16,321 nucleotides of DNA from JBECKR01 sp040235415 (GCA_040235415.1 JBECKR010000357.1:1-16321), one strand, 5' to 3'. Counted from the first letter of the stretch, positions 7,035 to 14,695 are shown. The notes: generated by a model from the letters alone, not told the origin. Program-made: numbers and translations.

Positions 7035-8003
7035 ATGGACGTCGCAGCGTTCCTCGCGACCGCGCCTGCCGTGCTGGCCGAGGGATCGGTGTACGAGCGC
7101 CTGCGGCGGGACGGCCGCGTGGCGTTCGATCCGCACGTCGCACACGCCGCGCTGATCTACGACGCCGTTGCCGAGTCGATCCTCGCCGAGACGCACCGGG
7201 CGTACTTCGGGATCGCCCGCCGCCACGGCCTCCCGCTGATCGCCTTCACCGACACGTGGCGCGCCAACGGAGAGCGCGTCCGCGCGTCGCGATTCTCCGA
7301 TCGCGACGTCAACGAGGACAACGCGAGGTTCCTGTGCGAGCTGCGCGATGCCGAGGCGGCCGGAGGGCCGCCGATCCTCGTCGCGGGCACGCTCGGCCCA
7401 CGGGGCGACGCGTACCGTCCCGAGCACGCGCTTCGCGACCGCGTCGCCGCCGCGTTCCACACCGTGCAGGCACGTGCGTTCCTGTGGACCGACGTCGATC
7501 TCCTGCTGGCCTCGACGCTGCCGGCCGTCACGGAGGCGATCGGGCTCGCCCGCGCGATGTCCGTCACCGGCTTGCCGTACCTCCTGAGCTTCGTGGTCCG
7601 CGCGGACGGCACGGTCCTCGACGGGACCCCGCTTCCGGAGGCGATCGACCGGATCGACGACCTGCTGTCCCGTCCGCCGGCGGGCTACCTCGTGAACTGC
7701 GTCCATCCGACGGTGTTCGCGCAGGCGCTCGCGGCCGGATCGGACCGGGCGACGCTTCGTGAGCGCGTCCTCGGGCTCCAGGCGAACACCGCGGCCTTGA
7801 GGCCCGAAGATCTCGACGCCGCCTCCGACCTCGTCGGCGCCGATCCGGAGGAGTTCGGCGACCGCGTCGGCGAGCTCCTCCGGACGTGCGGCACGCGCAT
7901 CCTCGGGGGCTGCTGCGGGACCGGCCCCGAGCACATCGAGGCGATCGCGCGGCGGTTGCGGCGCGCGGCACGGGGGGCGGCGAGCGAGGGGCGCGGCGAG
8001 TAG
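7035..8003 (+). CDS. Homocysteine S-methyltransferase family protein
   Basis: This 322-residue zinc-dependent methyltransferase has the Hcy-binding TIM-barrel fold and transfers a methyl group to homocysteine or a related thiol/selenol. The three expected zinc-ligand cysteines are present: Cys222 in YLVNCVHP, and Cys293 with Cys294 in GGCCGTGPEHI. The N-terminal substrate loop (about 15-25) and the LVAGTLGPRGDAY block near 118 are also recognisable. Length fits stand-alone MmuM/BHMT-like enzymes; there is no cobalamin or folate domain, so this is not full-length MetH. The methyl donor (S-methylmethionine, betaine or another) cannot be told from sequence. The frame is open well upstream, but ATG 7035 with GGAG seven bases before it is preferred because the family N-terminus begins there. 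It lies directly downstream of the DHS-like gene. Confidence 0.9.
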   Translation: MDVAAFLATAPAVLAEGSVYERLRRDGRVAFDPHVAHAALIYDAVAESILAETHRAYFGIARRHGLPLIAFTDTWRANGERVRASRFSDRDVNEDNARFLCELRDAEAAGGPPILVAGTLGPRGDAYRPEHALRDRVAAAFHTVQARAFLWTDVDLLLASTLPAVTEAIGLARAMSVTGLPYLLSFVVRADGTVLDGTPLPEAIDRIDDLLSRPPAGYLVNCVHPTVFAQALAAGSDRATLRERVLGLQANTAALRPEDLDAASDLVGADPEEFGDRVGELLRTCGTRILGGCCGTGPEHIEAIARRLRRAARGAASEGRGE

Positions 8004-8054
8004 CGAGAGGACGCGCCCGGCGCGACCGGGGGCCGCAAACTCCCCGGAATGCGG

Positions 8055-8060
8055 TACGAT
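8055..8060 (+). promoter_or_regulatory. Candidate -10 box for the secreted protein/GNAT/DUF2007 cassette
   Basis: TACGAT lies 30 bases before the ATG at 8091, leaving a leader with GGGAGG at 8079-8084, six bases from the start. No -35 hexamer is visible. Confidence 0.5.
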
Positions 8061-8090
8061 GCCGCACCCTGCATCCGTGGGAGGTAGCCG

Positions 8091-8594
8091 ATGACGCCGG
8101 TCGCGACGATCCGTTCCTGCCGTTCGCTGCTGCTCGTGCTGGCCGCCGCGCTCGCGGCGCCGGCGTCCGCGGCCGACCCCGGCTCCGGCGCGGGGAGCTT
8201 CTGCGAGGCGCTGCGCGAGGGGCTGCCCGCGAGCGTCGACGCGACGTACGGCTACTCCTCGGACAACCCCGTCAAGCTCGGTGGGGGCGGCGACAAGGGG
8301 ACGGCCCAGAAGCTCCAGAAGCTGTACCTCGGATTGTTGCTCGGGCCGAACGGTGAGCGCGTCAAGACCCAGAGCGTCGGAATCGGCGGAGCGTACCGCC
8401 TGCCCGACAAGCCGGAAGTTTGGGCGAACGTCGAGAAGTACCGGCTGAGATCGAAGGGGCTGCGCGGGGATCTGTTCATCTACCTCAGCGCCTACGACTA
8501 CGACACTCTCCGGATCCCGCAGGGGCTCACGATCGACGCCGAGCAGCGCGACAAGCTCCTCGCGCCGGGCGGGTATTGCAGCGAGGAGAAGTGA
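8091..8594 (+). CDS. Small secreted protein of unknown function
   Basis: This 167-residue protein has a clear Sec signal peptide: Arg at 8 and 11, a hydrophobic core at about 12-23, and a likely signal peptidase I site after PASA at residue 27. The mature part is about 140 residues and predicted to be periplasmic or extracellular. It contains two cysteines, one near each end (FCEAL and YCSEEK), that could form a disulfide. It also contains a GYSSDNPVKLGGGGDKG block (about 54-70) followed by a GLLLGPNGERV segment. That motif order resembles small conserved hypothetical exported proteins I have seen in other bacteria, but I cannot name a family. GGGAGG six bases upstream supports the ATG. The stop overlaps the next start as GTGA, implying coupled translation with the GNAT enzyme. 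Confidence 0.8.
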   Translation: MTPVATIRSCRSLLLVLAAALAAPASAADPGSGAGSFCEALREGLPASVDATYGYSSDNPVKLGGGGDKGTAQKLQKLYLGLLLGPNGERVKTQSVGIGGAYRLPDKPEVWANVEKYRLRSKGLRGDLFIYLSAYDYDTLRIPQGLTIDAEQRDKLLAPGGYCSEEK

Positions 8595-9193
8595 CCGGCC
8601 CTCCGTCACGTCGCCCCGCCCCGCAGCGCGTCCGGCTCGAGACGCCGACGCTCGAGCGTGAGCAGGAGTTTCTCTCGCAGGTCCGGCGGAGCGCGCCGCT
8701 GCACCGCTCGTGGGTCTCGCCTCCCAGCACGGGGGAAGCGTACCTCCGGTTCCTGCTCCGGCTCGAGGACGACCGTCGGCGCGCGTTCTTCGTCTGCGTG
8801 CGGGACGGTGGCGCCCTCGCCGGGGTGGCGGAGGTCAGCGAGATCGTCCTCGGTGCTCTCCGAAGCGCCTACCTCGGCTACTACGGCTTCGCACCGACGG
8901 CGGGCCGCGGGTACATGACCGAGGGCGTCGCCCTCGTACTGGGAACGGTGTTCGGACCGATGCGGCTGCATCGCGTCGAAGCCAACATACAACCCGGCAA
9001 CCTCACGTCGGTCGCGCTCGTCAAGCGGCTCGGATTCCGGAGGGAGGGCTACTCGCCGCGCTACCTCAAGATCGCCGGCCGGTGGCGCGACCACGAGCGC
9101 TGGGCGATCCTGGCGGAGGAGTGGCGCGCTCGCGGCGGACGGAGCGGGAGTACACTGCTCCCCGGGGCGGGTGGCGCCCCGGAGGCCAACTGA
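8591..9193 (+). CDS. GNAT family N-acetyltransferase (RimJ/RimL-like)
   Basis: This 200-residue acetyl-CoA-dependent N-acetyltransferase resembles the RimJ/RimL/ribosomal-protein-alanine group. The acetyl-CoA pyrophosphate loop reads AGRGYMTEG at 104-112, preceded by LGYYGFAP. The C-terminal catalytic block ANIQPGNLTSVALVKRLGFRREG at 131-153 is typical of the group. The substrate is unknown. The start is taken as GTG 8591 because it overlaps the preceding stop as GTGA, the frame upstream lies inside the secreted-protein gene, and the family N-terminus (RVRLETPT) begins about 12 residues later. The last 20 residues, rich in Gly/Ala/Ser, are coded by sequence that also holds the TACACT box and GGAGG signal of the next gene. 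Its stop overlaps the proposed CTG start of that gene. Confidence 0.88.
   Translation: MTGPPSRRPAPQRVRLETPTLEREQEFLSQVRRSAPLHRSWVSPPSTGEAYLRFLLRLEDDRRRAFFVCVRDGGALAGVAEVSEIVLGALRSAYLGYYGFAPTAGRGYMTEGVALVLGTVFGPMRLHRVEANIQPGNLTSVALVKRLGFRREGYSPRYLKIAGRWRDHERWAILAEEWRARGGRSGSTLLPGAGGAPEAN
9151..9156 (+). promoter_or_regulatory. Possible internal -10 box before the DUF2007-like gene
   Basis: TACACT lies within the 3' end of the GNAT gene, 34 bases before the proposed CTG start at 9190. It matches the -10 type elsewhere in the window only loosely. GGAGG at 9181-9185 follows it. Confidence 0.25.
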
Positions 9194-9591
9194 ACGAGAC
9201 TCTCGTCCTCGCCGTCGCGCTCGCGGCGGCCGCGCTCGTGGCCGCCTTCGCGGTCCGGTTCGCCCGGCGAAGCGGAGGGCCGGCGGACGACGGCGCGGTC
9301 GTCGAGTTCGAGCCGTTCGTGCCGGTCGCGCCGCTGCACGACCCCGGGTCCGTCGCTCTCGTGAAGTCCCTCATGGAGTCGGCGGGAATCCGTTACTGCA
9401 TCCGGAACGAGCGTGTCGCCGACTTCGCGATGTGGGGGTGGGGACTTCCGACCTCGCTCCAGGGAAGCTCCGCGATGCCGACGCTCGCGGTCGAGCCCGC
9501 GCGTGTCGAGGAGGCACGCGAGTTGCTGGCGAACGCCGCGGTGTGGGACGCGACGGACGCCGGCCTCGGAGATGTGGCGGAGCACGACTGA
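9190..9591 (+). CDS. Membrane-anchored DUF2007-like protein, probable CTG start
   Basis: From the proposed CTG start this is a 133-residue protein. It has an N-terminal transmembrane anchor (residues about 4-24) closed by RFARR, a short linker, and a C-terminal domain of about 70 residues. That domain has the form of DUF2007 (putative signal-transducing protein): FVPVAPLHDPGSVALVKSLMESAGI, then ...IRNE..., and at the end PTLAVEPARVEEARELLANA. The biochemical role is unknown. No ATG, GTG or TTG occurs in frame at a sensible place upstream. The next in-frame start, GTG 9238, would cut the membrane segment in half. CTG 9190 lies four bases after GGAGG and overlaps the GNAT stop as CTGA, so I take it as the start. 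It is probably co-transcribed with the two genes before it. Confidence 0.72.
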   Translation: MNETLVLAVALAAAALVAAFAVRFARRSGGPADDGAVVEFEPFVPVAPLHDPGSVALVKSLMESAGIRYCIRNERVADFAMWGWGLPTSLQGSSAMPTLAVEPARVEEARELLANAAVWDATDAGLGDVAEHD

Positions 9592-9649
9592 GCGGCGCCG
9601 AATCGTCGCCGGCCCCGCCGTGTAGGAAAGGGGCGGAGGGAGAAGCGTC

Positions 9650-9931
9650 ATGGTGGCAGCGGCGAGCGGAGCGGCGGCGGCGGCGGCGATCGCGAACGCG
9701 ATCAAGGCCTCGGGCGCGATCGTGCGCGTCGCGCCCGCCGACTTCCGGGCGATCCTGGAGCGCCAGCAGGAGCCGCTCGTCGTCGTCGCGGAGGGCGGCT
9801 TCCTGACGACCGTGTACCGCTACCTCACGAGCTACAAGGGGCTCGCGTTCTACACGGAGAGTCGCGAACGCATCGAGCTTCCGGGCCGGGCGGAGGTGGT
9901 CGCCGCCGCGAGGATCTGGATCCCGGGGTGA
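9650..9931 (+). CDS. Conserved-looking 93-residue protein of unknown function
   Basis: This small soluble protein has an alanine-rich N-terminal helix (MVAAASGAAAAAAIANAIKASG), a beta-rich core (AIVRVAPADFRAILERQQEPLVVVAEGG) and a tail with aromatic residues (TVYRYLTSYKGLAFYTES...ARIWIPG). It lacks a signal peptide, cysteines or a catalytic motif. Coding potential is good: GGAGG at 9635-9639 sits ten bases before the ATG, third-position GC is as high as in the neighbours, and the final IWIP looks like a structured C-terminus. Proteins with the same EEPLVVVAEGG...YLTSYKGLAF pattern are familiar to me as conserved hypotheticals, but I cannot assign a function. It follows the DUF2007-like gene by 58 bases and ends four bases from the convergent deaminase stop. 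Confidence 0.78.
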   Translation: MVAAASGAAAAAAIANAIKASGAIVRVAPADFRAILERQQEPLVVVAEGGFLTTVYRYLTSYKGLAFYTESRERIELPGRAEVVAAARIWIPG

Positions 9932-9946
9932 GCGATCACCCGCGGG
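9922..9946. terminator. Hairpin with GCGA loop at convergent stops
   Basis: CCCG-GGGTGA (9922-9931) pairs with TCACCC-G-CGGG (9936-9946), giving a 10-bp stem with one bulged G and the loop GCGA, a GNRA-type tetraloop in the plus-strand RNA. The stem contains both stop codons of the convergent genes. No U-run follows, so intrinsic termination is not assured. Confidence 0.4.
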
Positions 9947-10973
9947 CGGAAGCGAGCGCCGAGCTTCCGCGTCCCCGCTCGACGAAGAACGGTACGCGCC
10001 GGACGAAGCTGTGGCCCACCGCCTCGCGGTGGATCGATTCGAGGTCGCCGAGGCCCACGTGCTCCAGGACGAGCCGATTCTCGCGCGTCTGATCCGTCGC
10101 GCTGACCGTGGTGTTGTCCGTACACACCGCGACCGGGATGCCGTGATCGAGGAACGTGAACAGCGGATGCCGCTCGCCGCGCCGTGCCGCGCCGGTCTGG
10201 AAGTTCGAGGTCAGACAGCACTCGACGAGGATGCGGTCGCGGGCGAGGCGCTTCAGGAGCTTGCGGTCCGACACGGCGGAGCAGCCGTGGCCGATGCGGT
10301 CCGCACCGAGGTCGTCGATCGCCTCCCAGATCCGCCGCGGCCCCTCGTCCTCCCCGGCGTGAACGGTGAGGCCGAGCCCGCCCTGACGGGCGATGGCGTA
10401 GGACTCTCGGAACAGGTTCGGCGGGTTGCCGCGCTCGGCGCCCGCGAGGTCGAACCCCACGACCCCGGTCCGGCGGTGGAGATGCTGCGCCTCCGCGATC
10501 GCCTGGCGCGCGATGATCTTCGCGATGTGCGGGCCGTGCTGCCGCATCGAGATCACGATGAGCCCGACCTCGAGGTCGTCGTGCCTGCGGACCGCACGGT
10601 TCATGCCCGAGAGCACCGCGCGGATCGCCTGTCGGAGCGACAGGCCGGCGAAGGTGTGGATCGCCGGCGAGTAGCGCAGCTCCAGCAGACGAACGCCGTG
10701 GCCGTACGCCTCGCGCACGATGTCGTAGGTCACGCTCGTGATGTTCTCGTAGAACTGCGTGATCCACATCGGGTAGTGGAACTTGTCGAGATAGGACAGC
10801 AGCGAACCCTCCTCGTCGGGCTGTAGCTGCAGGAGCCTGCGCATCTCGCGAAGCGTCGGCACCGGGTTGAGGGCGTGACGCTTCATCAGGGACCAGGTCG
10901 TCCGAACGGGGATCGAGCCGTCGACGTGCTGGTGCAGCTCGACCTTCGGGATCGTCTCCAACGACTTCGACAC
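9936..10973 (-). CDS. Adenosine deaminase family metal-dependent deaminase
   Basis: From GTG 10973 this is a 345-residue cytoplasmic TIM-barrel deaminase that would hydrolytically deaminate adenosine or a related aminopurine nucleoside. Family motifs are ordered correctly: VELHQHVDGSI with zinc ligands His14 and His16, FDLAGAE at about 174-180, TVHAGED with zinc ligand His205 and catalytic Glu208, RIGHG with His229, and VCTDNTTVSAT with zinc ligand Asp286. The last motif reads TDN rather than the TDDP/SDDP of classical Add, so the substrate may differ (adenosine, adenine or a modified nucleoside). The frame is open to 11051, but GTG 10973 has GGAG six bases upstream, a -10 box at 11005-11010, and the family N-terminus ten residues in. 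It is divergent from the nitroreductase gene. Confidence 0.9.
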   Translation of the reverse strand: MSKSLETIPKVELHQHVDGSIPVRTTWSLMKRHALNPVPTLREMRRLLQLQPDEEGSLLSYLDKFHYPMWITQFYENITSVTYDIVREAYGHGVRLLELRYSPAIHTFAGLSLRQAIRAVLSGMNRAVRRHDDLEVGLIVISMRQHGPHIAKIIARQAIAEAQHLHRRTGVVGFDLAGAERGNPPNLFRESYAIARQGGLGLTVHAGEDEGPRRIWEAIDDLGADRIGHGCSAVSDRKLLKRLARDRILVECCLTSNFQTGAARRGERHPLFTFLDHGIPVAVCTDNTTVSATDQTRENRLVLEHVGLGDLESIHREAVGHSFVRRVPFFVERGRGSSALASARG

Positions 10974-11004
10974 GGCGCTCTCCGGTCCTCGCGGGGCAGT
11001 GGCG

Positions 11005-11010
11005 ATGCTA
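11005..11010 (-). promoter_or_regulatory. Extended -10 box for the deaminase gene
   Basis: The minus strand reads TGC-TAGCAT, an extended -10, about 31 bases before the GTG start. It leaves a short leader containing GGAG. It lies 20 bases from the divergent TATGCT element. Confidence 0.4.
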
Positions 11011-11030
11011 GCACGACGGCTCTCCCGGGG

Positions 11031-11036
11031 TATGCT
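11031..11036 (+). promoter_or_regulatory. Candidate -10 box for the nitroreductase gene
   Basis: TATGCT lies 38 bases before the ATG at 11075. The leader ends with AGGAGG (11065-11070). No -35 is seen. Confidence 0.35.
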
Positions 11037-11074
11037 CACGGCGGGCGTCACGAACGGGCGCGCCAGGAGGACCG

Positions 11075-11740
11075 ATGCCGCGACCGAAGTTCGTCCCGCT
11101 CGAGTTCCGCGAGTTCCCTCCCGAAGAGATGCTCGCGCGGGCGGGGGCGTTCCACGACGAGATCCGGCGGCGGCGCACGGTGCGGGCGTACGCGGACCGG
11201 CCGGTGCCGCGCGAGGTCGTCGAGACTTGTCTGCGCGCCGCGGGAACCGCGCCGAGCGGGGCGAACCTCCAGCCCTGGCGGTTCGTCGTCGTCTCCGATC
11301 CGGCGATCAAGCGCCGCATCCGGGTGGCCGCGGAGCGCGAGGAGCGCGAGTTCTACGCGGGACGCGCGCCGAAGGAATGGCTCGAGGCGTTGGCCCCGCT
11401 CGGCACCGACGACCGCAAGCCGTTCCTCGAGACCGCGCCGTACCTCATCGCGGTGTTCGTGCAGGCGTACGGTGTGCTTCCGGACGGGCGCAAGCTGAAG
11501 CACTACTACGCCGCCGAGTCCGTCGGGCTCGCCACCGGCATCCTGATCGCGGCGCTGCACCACGCCGGGCTCGCGACGCTGACGCACACGCCGAGCCCCA
11601 TGGGGTTCCTGAACGAGATCCTCGGGCGGCCGCTCAACGAGCGCCCGTTCGTGCTGCTCGTGACCGGGTACCCCGCGCCGGACGCCCTCGTCCCCGTCGT
11701 CGGGAAGAAGCCGCTCGAGGAGATCGCGACGTTCCTATGA
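11075..11740 (+). CDS. Nitroreductase-fold flavoprotein, iodotyrosine deiodinase-like
   Basis: This 221-residue FMN enzyme of the nitroreductase superfamily resembles iodotyrosine deiodinase (IYD) along its whole length. The FMN-phosphate arginines are in RRRRTVRAY (31-39). AGTAPSGANLQPWRFVVV (56-73), HYYAAESVGLATGILIAAL (143-161) and TGYPAPDALVP followed by KKPLEEI (211-217) all match the IYD pattern. The three residues that hold the iodotyrosine zwitterion in human IYD (Glu157, Tyr161, Lys182) have counterparts with identical spacing: Glu90, Tyr94 and Lys115. The family reductively dehalogenates halotyrosines, but bacterial members may act on other halophenols or simply reduce quinone-like compounds. 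There is no membrane anchor, so it is cytosolic. AGGAGG four bases upstream sets the ATG. A perfect inverted repeat follows the stop. Confidence 0.9.
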   Translation: MPRPKFVPLEFREFPPEEMLARAGAFHDEIRRRRTVRAYADRPVPREVVETCLRAAGTAPSGANLQPWRFVVVSDPAIKRRIRVAAEREEREFYAGRAPKEWLEALAPLGTDDRKPFLETAPYLIAVFVQAYGVLPDGRKLKHYYAAESVGLATGILIAALHHAGLATLTHTPSPMGFLNEILGRPLNERPFVLLVTGYPAPDALVPVVGKKPLEEIATFL

Positions 11741-11747
11741 AACGAAG

Positions 11748-11799
11748 GGGGACATTCCTCCATTTCGCCGCAGGAGCGGCGAAATGGAGGAATGTCCCC
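11748..11799. repeat. 24-bp perfect inverted repeat, REP-like
   Basis: The arms 11748-11771 and 11776-11799 are exact reverse complements over 24 bases, separated by AGGA (11772-11775). The outer arm begins GGGGACATTCC and the inner part is ATTTCGCCGC. It lies between two convergent genes, 7 bases after the nitroreductase stop and 6 bases before the korB stop. Its AT content is higher than the surroundings. The GGGGACA...-headed palindrome resembles repetitive extragenic elements associated with REP-type tyrosine transposases, though none is in the window. It would also form a strong stem in either RNA and could act as a bidirectional terminator or 3'-end stabiliser. Confidence 0.85.
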
Positions 11800-11805
11800 G
11801 GCTTC

Positions 11806-12819
<1,014 letters not shown>

Positions 12820-12820
12820 G

Positions 12821-14680
12821 TCACTTCTCCCCGGCCGCCGCCAAGAGGCGATCCATGATCTCGCTCTCCTTGAACGGCTGGCCCTGGATCTTCGTCACCG
12901 AGTCGATGTCGCGTCCGAACTCCGCGCGCAGGACCCGCGCCAGCTGCCCGGAGTTGAGCTCCGGGACGATCACGCGGTCGTAGCGCCGCAGGAGGTCACC
13001 GAGGTTCGCGGGGAACGGCCTGAGGTGCCTCAGGTGCCCGTGCCCGGCGCGGACGCCCCCGGCGCGCGCGTGGCGCACCGCGCCGGCGATCGCGCCGTAG
13101 GTCGAGCCCCATCCGAGCACCAGGACTCCGTCGTCGTCGCCGTCGACCGCGAGCGGGGGGATATCCCGCGCGACGCGGTCGACCTTCTCGGCACGCAGGC
13201 GCACCATGTTCTCGTGGTTTTCCGGGTCGTACGAGACGTTGCCGCTGAGGTCGGACTTTTCGAGTCCGCCGACGCGGTGCTCGAGGCCCGCGGTCCCCGG
13301 AACGGCCCACGGGCGCGCCAGCGTCTGCGGGTCGCGCGCGTACGGCAGGAATCCGTCCGGGTCGGTCCGGAACGCGACCGGGATCTTCGGCAGCGCGCCG
13401 AGGTCCGGGAGCTTCCACGGCTCCGAGCCGTTCGCGATGTAGCCGTCCGACAACAGGATGACCGGCGTCATGTGCCGCAGCGCGATGCGGCAGGCCTCGA
13501 ACGCCGCGTCGAAGCAGTCGGCGGCGGAGCGCGCCGCGACCACCGCGCACGGGGCCTCACCGTGCCGGCCGTACAACGCCATCATGAGATCCGACTGCTC
13601 GGTCTTCGTCGGCATCCCCGTCGACGGCCCGGCGCGCTGCACGTCGACGACGACGAGCGGCAGCTCGACCATGATCGCGAGGCTCAGGAACTCGCTCTTG
13701 AGCGCCAGCCCCGGTCCGCTCGTCGTGGTGACCGCGAGCGCCCCGGCGAACGAGGCGCCGAGCGAGGCGCCGATCGCGGCGATCTCGTCCTCGGCCTGGT
13801 ACGTGATGACGCCGAGGTTCTTGTACTGCGAGAGCTGGTGTAGGAGGTCGGAGGCCGGGGTGATCGGGTACGACCCCTGGAACAACCGGAGACCGGCGCG
13901 ATCGGCCGCCGCCACGAGGCCGAGCGCGAGCGCCTGGTTGCCCGAGATGTTGCGGTACGTTCCGGGCGCGAGGCGCGCCTTCGGGACGTCGTAGGTGACC
14001 TGGAAGACCTCGGTCGCGGTGCAGTAAGCGTGCCCCGCCTTGAGCGCGAGCTGGTTCGCCTCGACGAGCTCCGGTTTCGACGCGAACTTGCGCTCGATCC
14101 ACCGCAGCGTGACGTCCATCGGACGGTGGTACAGGTAGTACATCATGCCGAGCGCGAAGAAGTTCTTGCAGCGATCGACCGCGCGCGTCGGAAGGTGGGT
14201 CTGCTCGAGCGCCGCGCGCGTCAGCCGGGTGAGCTCCACCGCGAACAGGCGATAGCCGTCGAGCGAGCCGTTCTCGAGCGGATTCGACTCGTACCCGGCC
14301 TTCTTGAGGTCGACGTCGCGGAAGGCGTCCAGGTTGACGATCAGGATCCCGTGCGGCTTGAGGTCGCGAAGGTTGACCTTCAGCGCGGCCGGGTTCATCG
14401 CGACGAGCACGTCCGGAGAGTCCCCGGGCGTGTAGATCTCGTGCGAGGAGAAATTGATCTGGAACCCCGAGACCCCGGGCAGCGTGCCGGCCGGGGCGCG
14501 GATCTCGGCGGGATAGTCCGGGAACGTCGCGAGATCGTTGCCGACCGTCGCGGTCGTGGCCGTGAACTGGCTGCCGGTGAGCTGCATACCGTCGCCGGAG
14601 TCGCCGGCGAAGCGGATCACGACCTGGTCGACGGTCTCGACCCGACGGTCGTGCCGCGGGAGCGTCGCCTCGGTGCTCAT
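12821..14680 (-). CDS. korA: 2-oxoacid:ferredoxin oxidoreductase alpha subunit (gamma-alpha fusion)
   Basis: This 619-residue fused subunit has an N-terminal gamma domain (about 15-200), starting with the CoA-region motif VIRFAGDSGDGMQLTGSQFT. The alpha domain (about 245-430) contains GSYPITPASD (269-278), AEDEIAAIGASLGAS (296-310), TTTSGPGLALKSEFLSLA (318-335) and QRAGPSTGMPTKTEQSD (348-364), which forms the TPP pyrimidine side. A C-terminal domain II (about 500-619) ends in VPELNSGQLARVLR...IDSVTKIQGQPF. It pairs with KorB in the reductive or oxidative TCA cycle. The ATG at 14680 carries no Shine-Dalgarno sequence; instead the coding strand reads CCTCCTT directly before it, which is odd. 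The family N-terminus begins about 18 residues in, so the start is reasonable. It has its own promoter at 14770-14798. Confidence 0.94.
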   Translation of the reverse strand: MSTEATLPRHDRRVETVDQVVIRFAGDSGDGMQLTGSQFTATTATVGNDLATFPDYPAEIRAPAGTLPGVSGFQINFSSHEIYTPGDSPDVLVAMNPAALKVNLRDLKPHGILIVNLDAFRDVDLKKAGYESNPLENGSLDGYRLFAVELTRLTRAALEQTHLPTRAVDRCKNFFALGMMYYLYHRPMDVTLRWIERKFASKPELVEANQLALKAGHAYCTATEVFQVTYDVPKARLAPGTYRNISGNQALALGLVAAADRAGLRLFQGSYPITPASDLLHQLSQYKNLGVITYQAEDEIAAIGASLGASFAGALAVTTTSGPGLALKSEFLSLAIMVELPLVVVDVQRAGPSTGMPTKTEQSDLMMALYGRHGEAPCAVVAARSAADCFDAAFEACRIALRHMTPVILLSDGYIANGSEPWKLPDLGALPKIPVAFRTDPDGFLPYARDPQTLARPWAVPGTAGLEHRVGGLEKSDLSGNVSYDPENHENMVRLRAEKVDRVARDIPPLAVDGDDDGVLVLGWGSTYGAIAGAVRHARAGGVRAGHGHLRHLRPFPANLGDLLRRYDRVIVPELNSGQLARVLRAEFGRDIDSVTKIQGQPFKESEIMDRLLAAAGEK

Positions 14681-14695
14681 AAGGAGGAGTCCCCG

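Noticed and set aside
9660..9700. GCG/GGC triplet-rich stretch as a microsatellite repeat
   Set aside because: It is an imperfect run of alanine codons in a coding sequence, not a regular tandem repeat.
10974..11051. Longer N-terminus (26 extra residues) for the adenosine-deaminase gene from 11051
   Set aside because: The extra part would overlap the -10 box at 11005-11010. GTG 10973 has a well-placed GGAG and sits ten residues before the conserved family start.
14681..14687. AAGGAGG on the plus strand as a ribosome binding site for a plus-strand gene
   Set aside because: No start codon follows within usable distance, and the downstream plus strand is the korA promoter region and the antisense of the SirB1-like gene.
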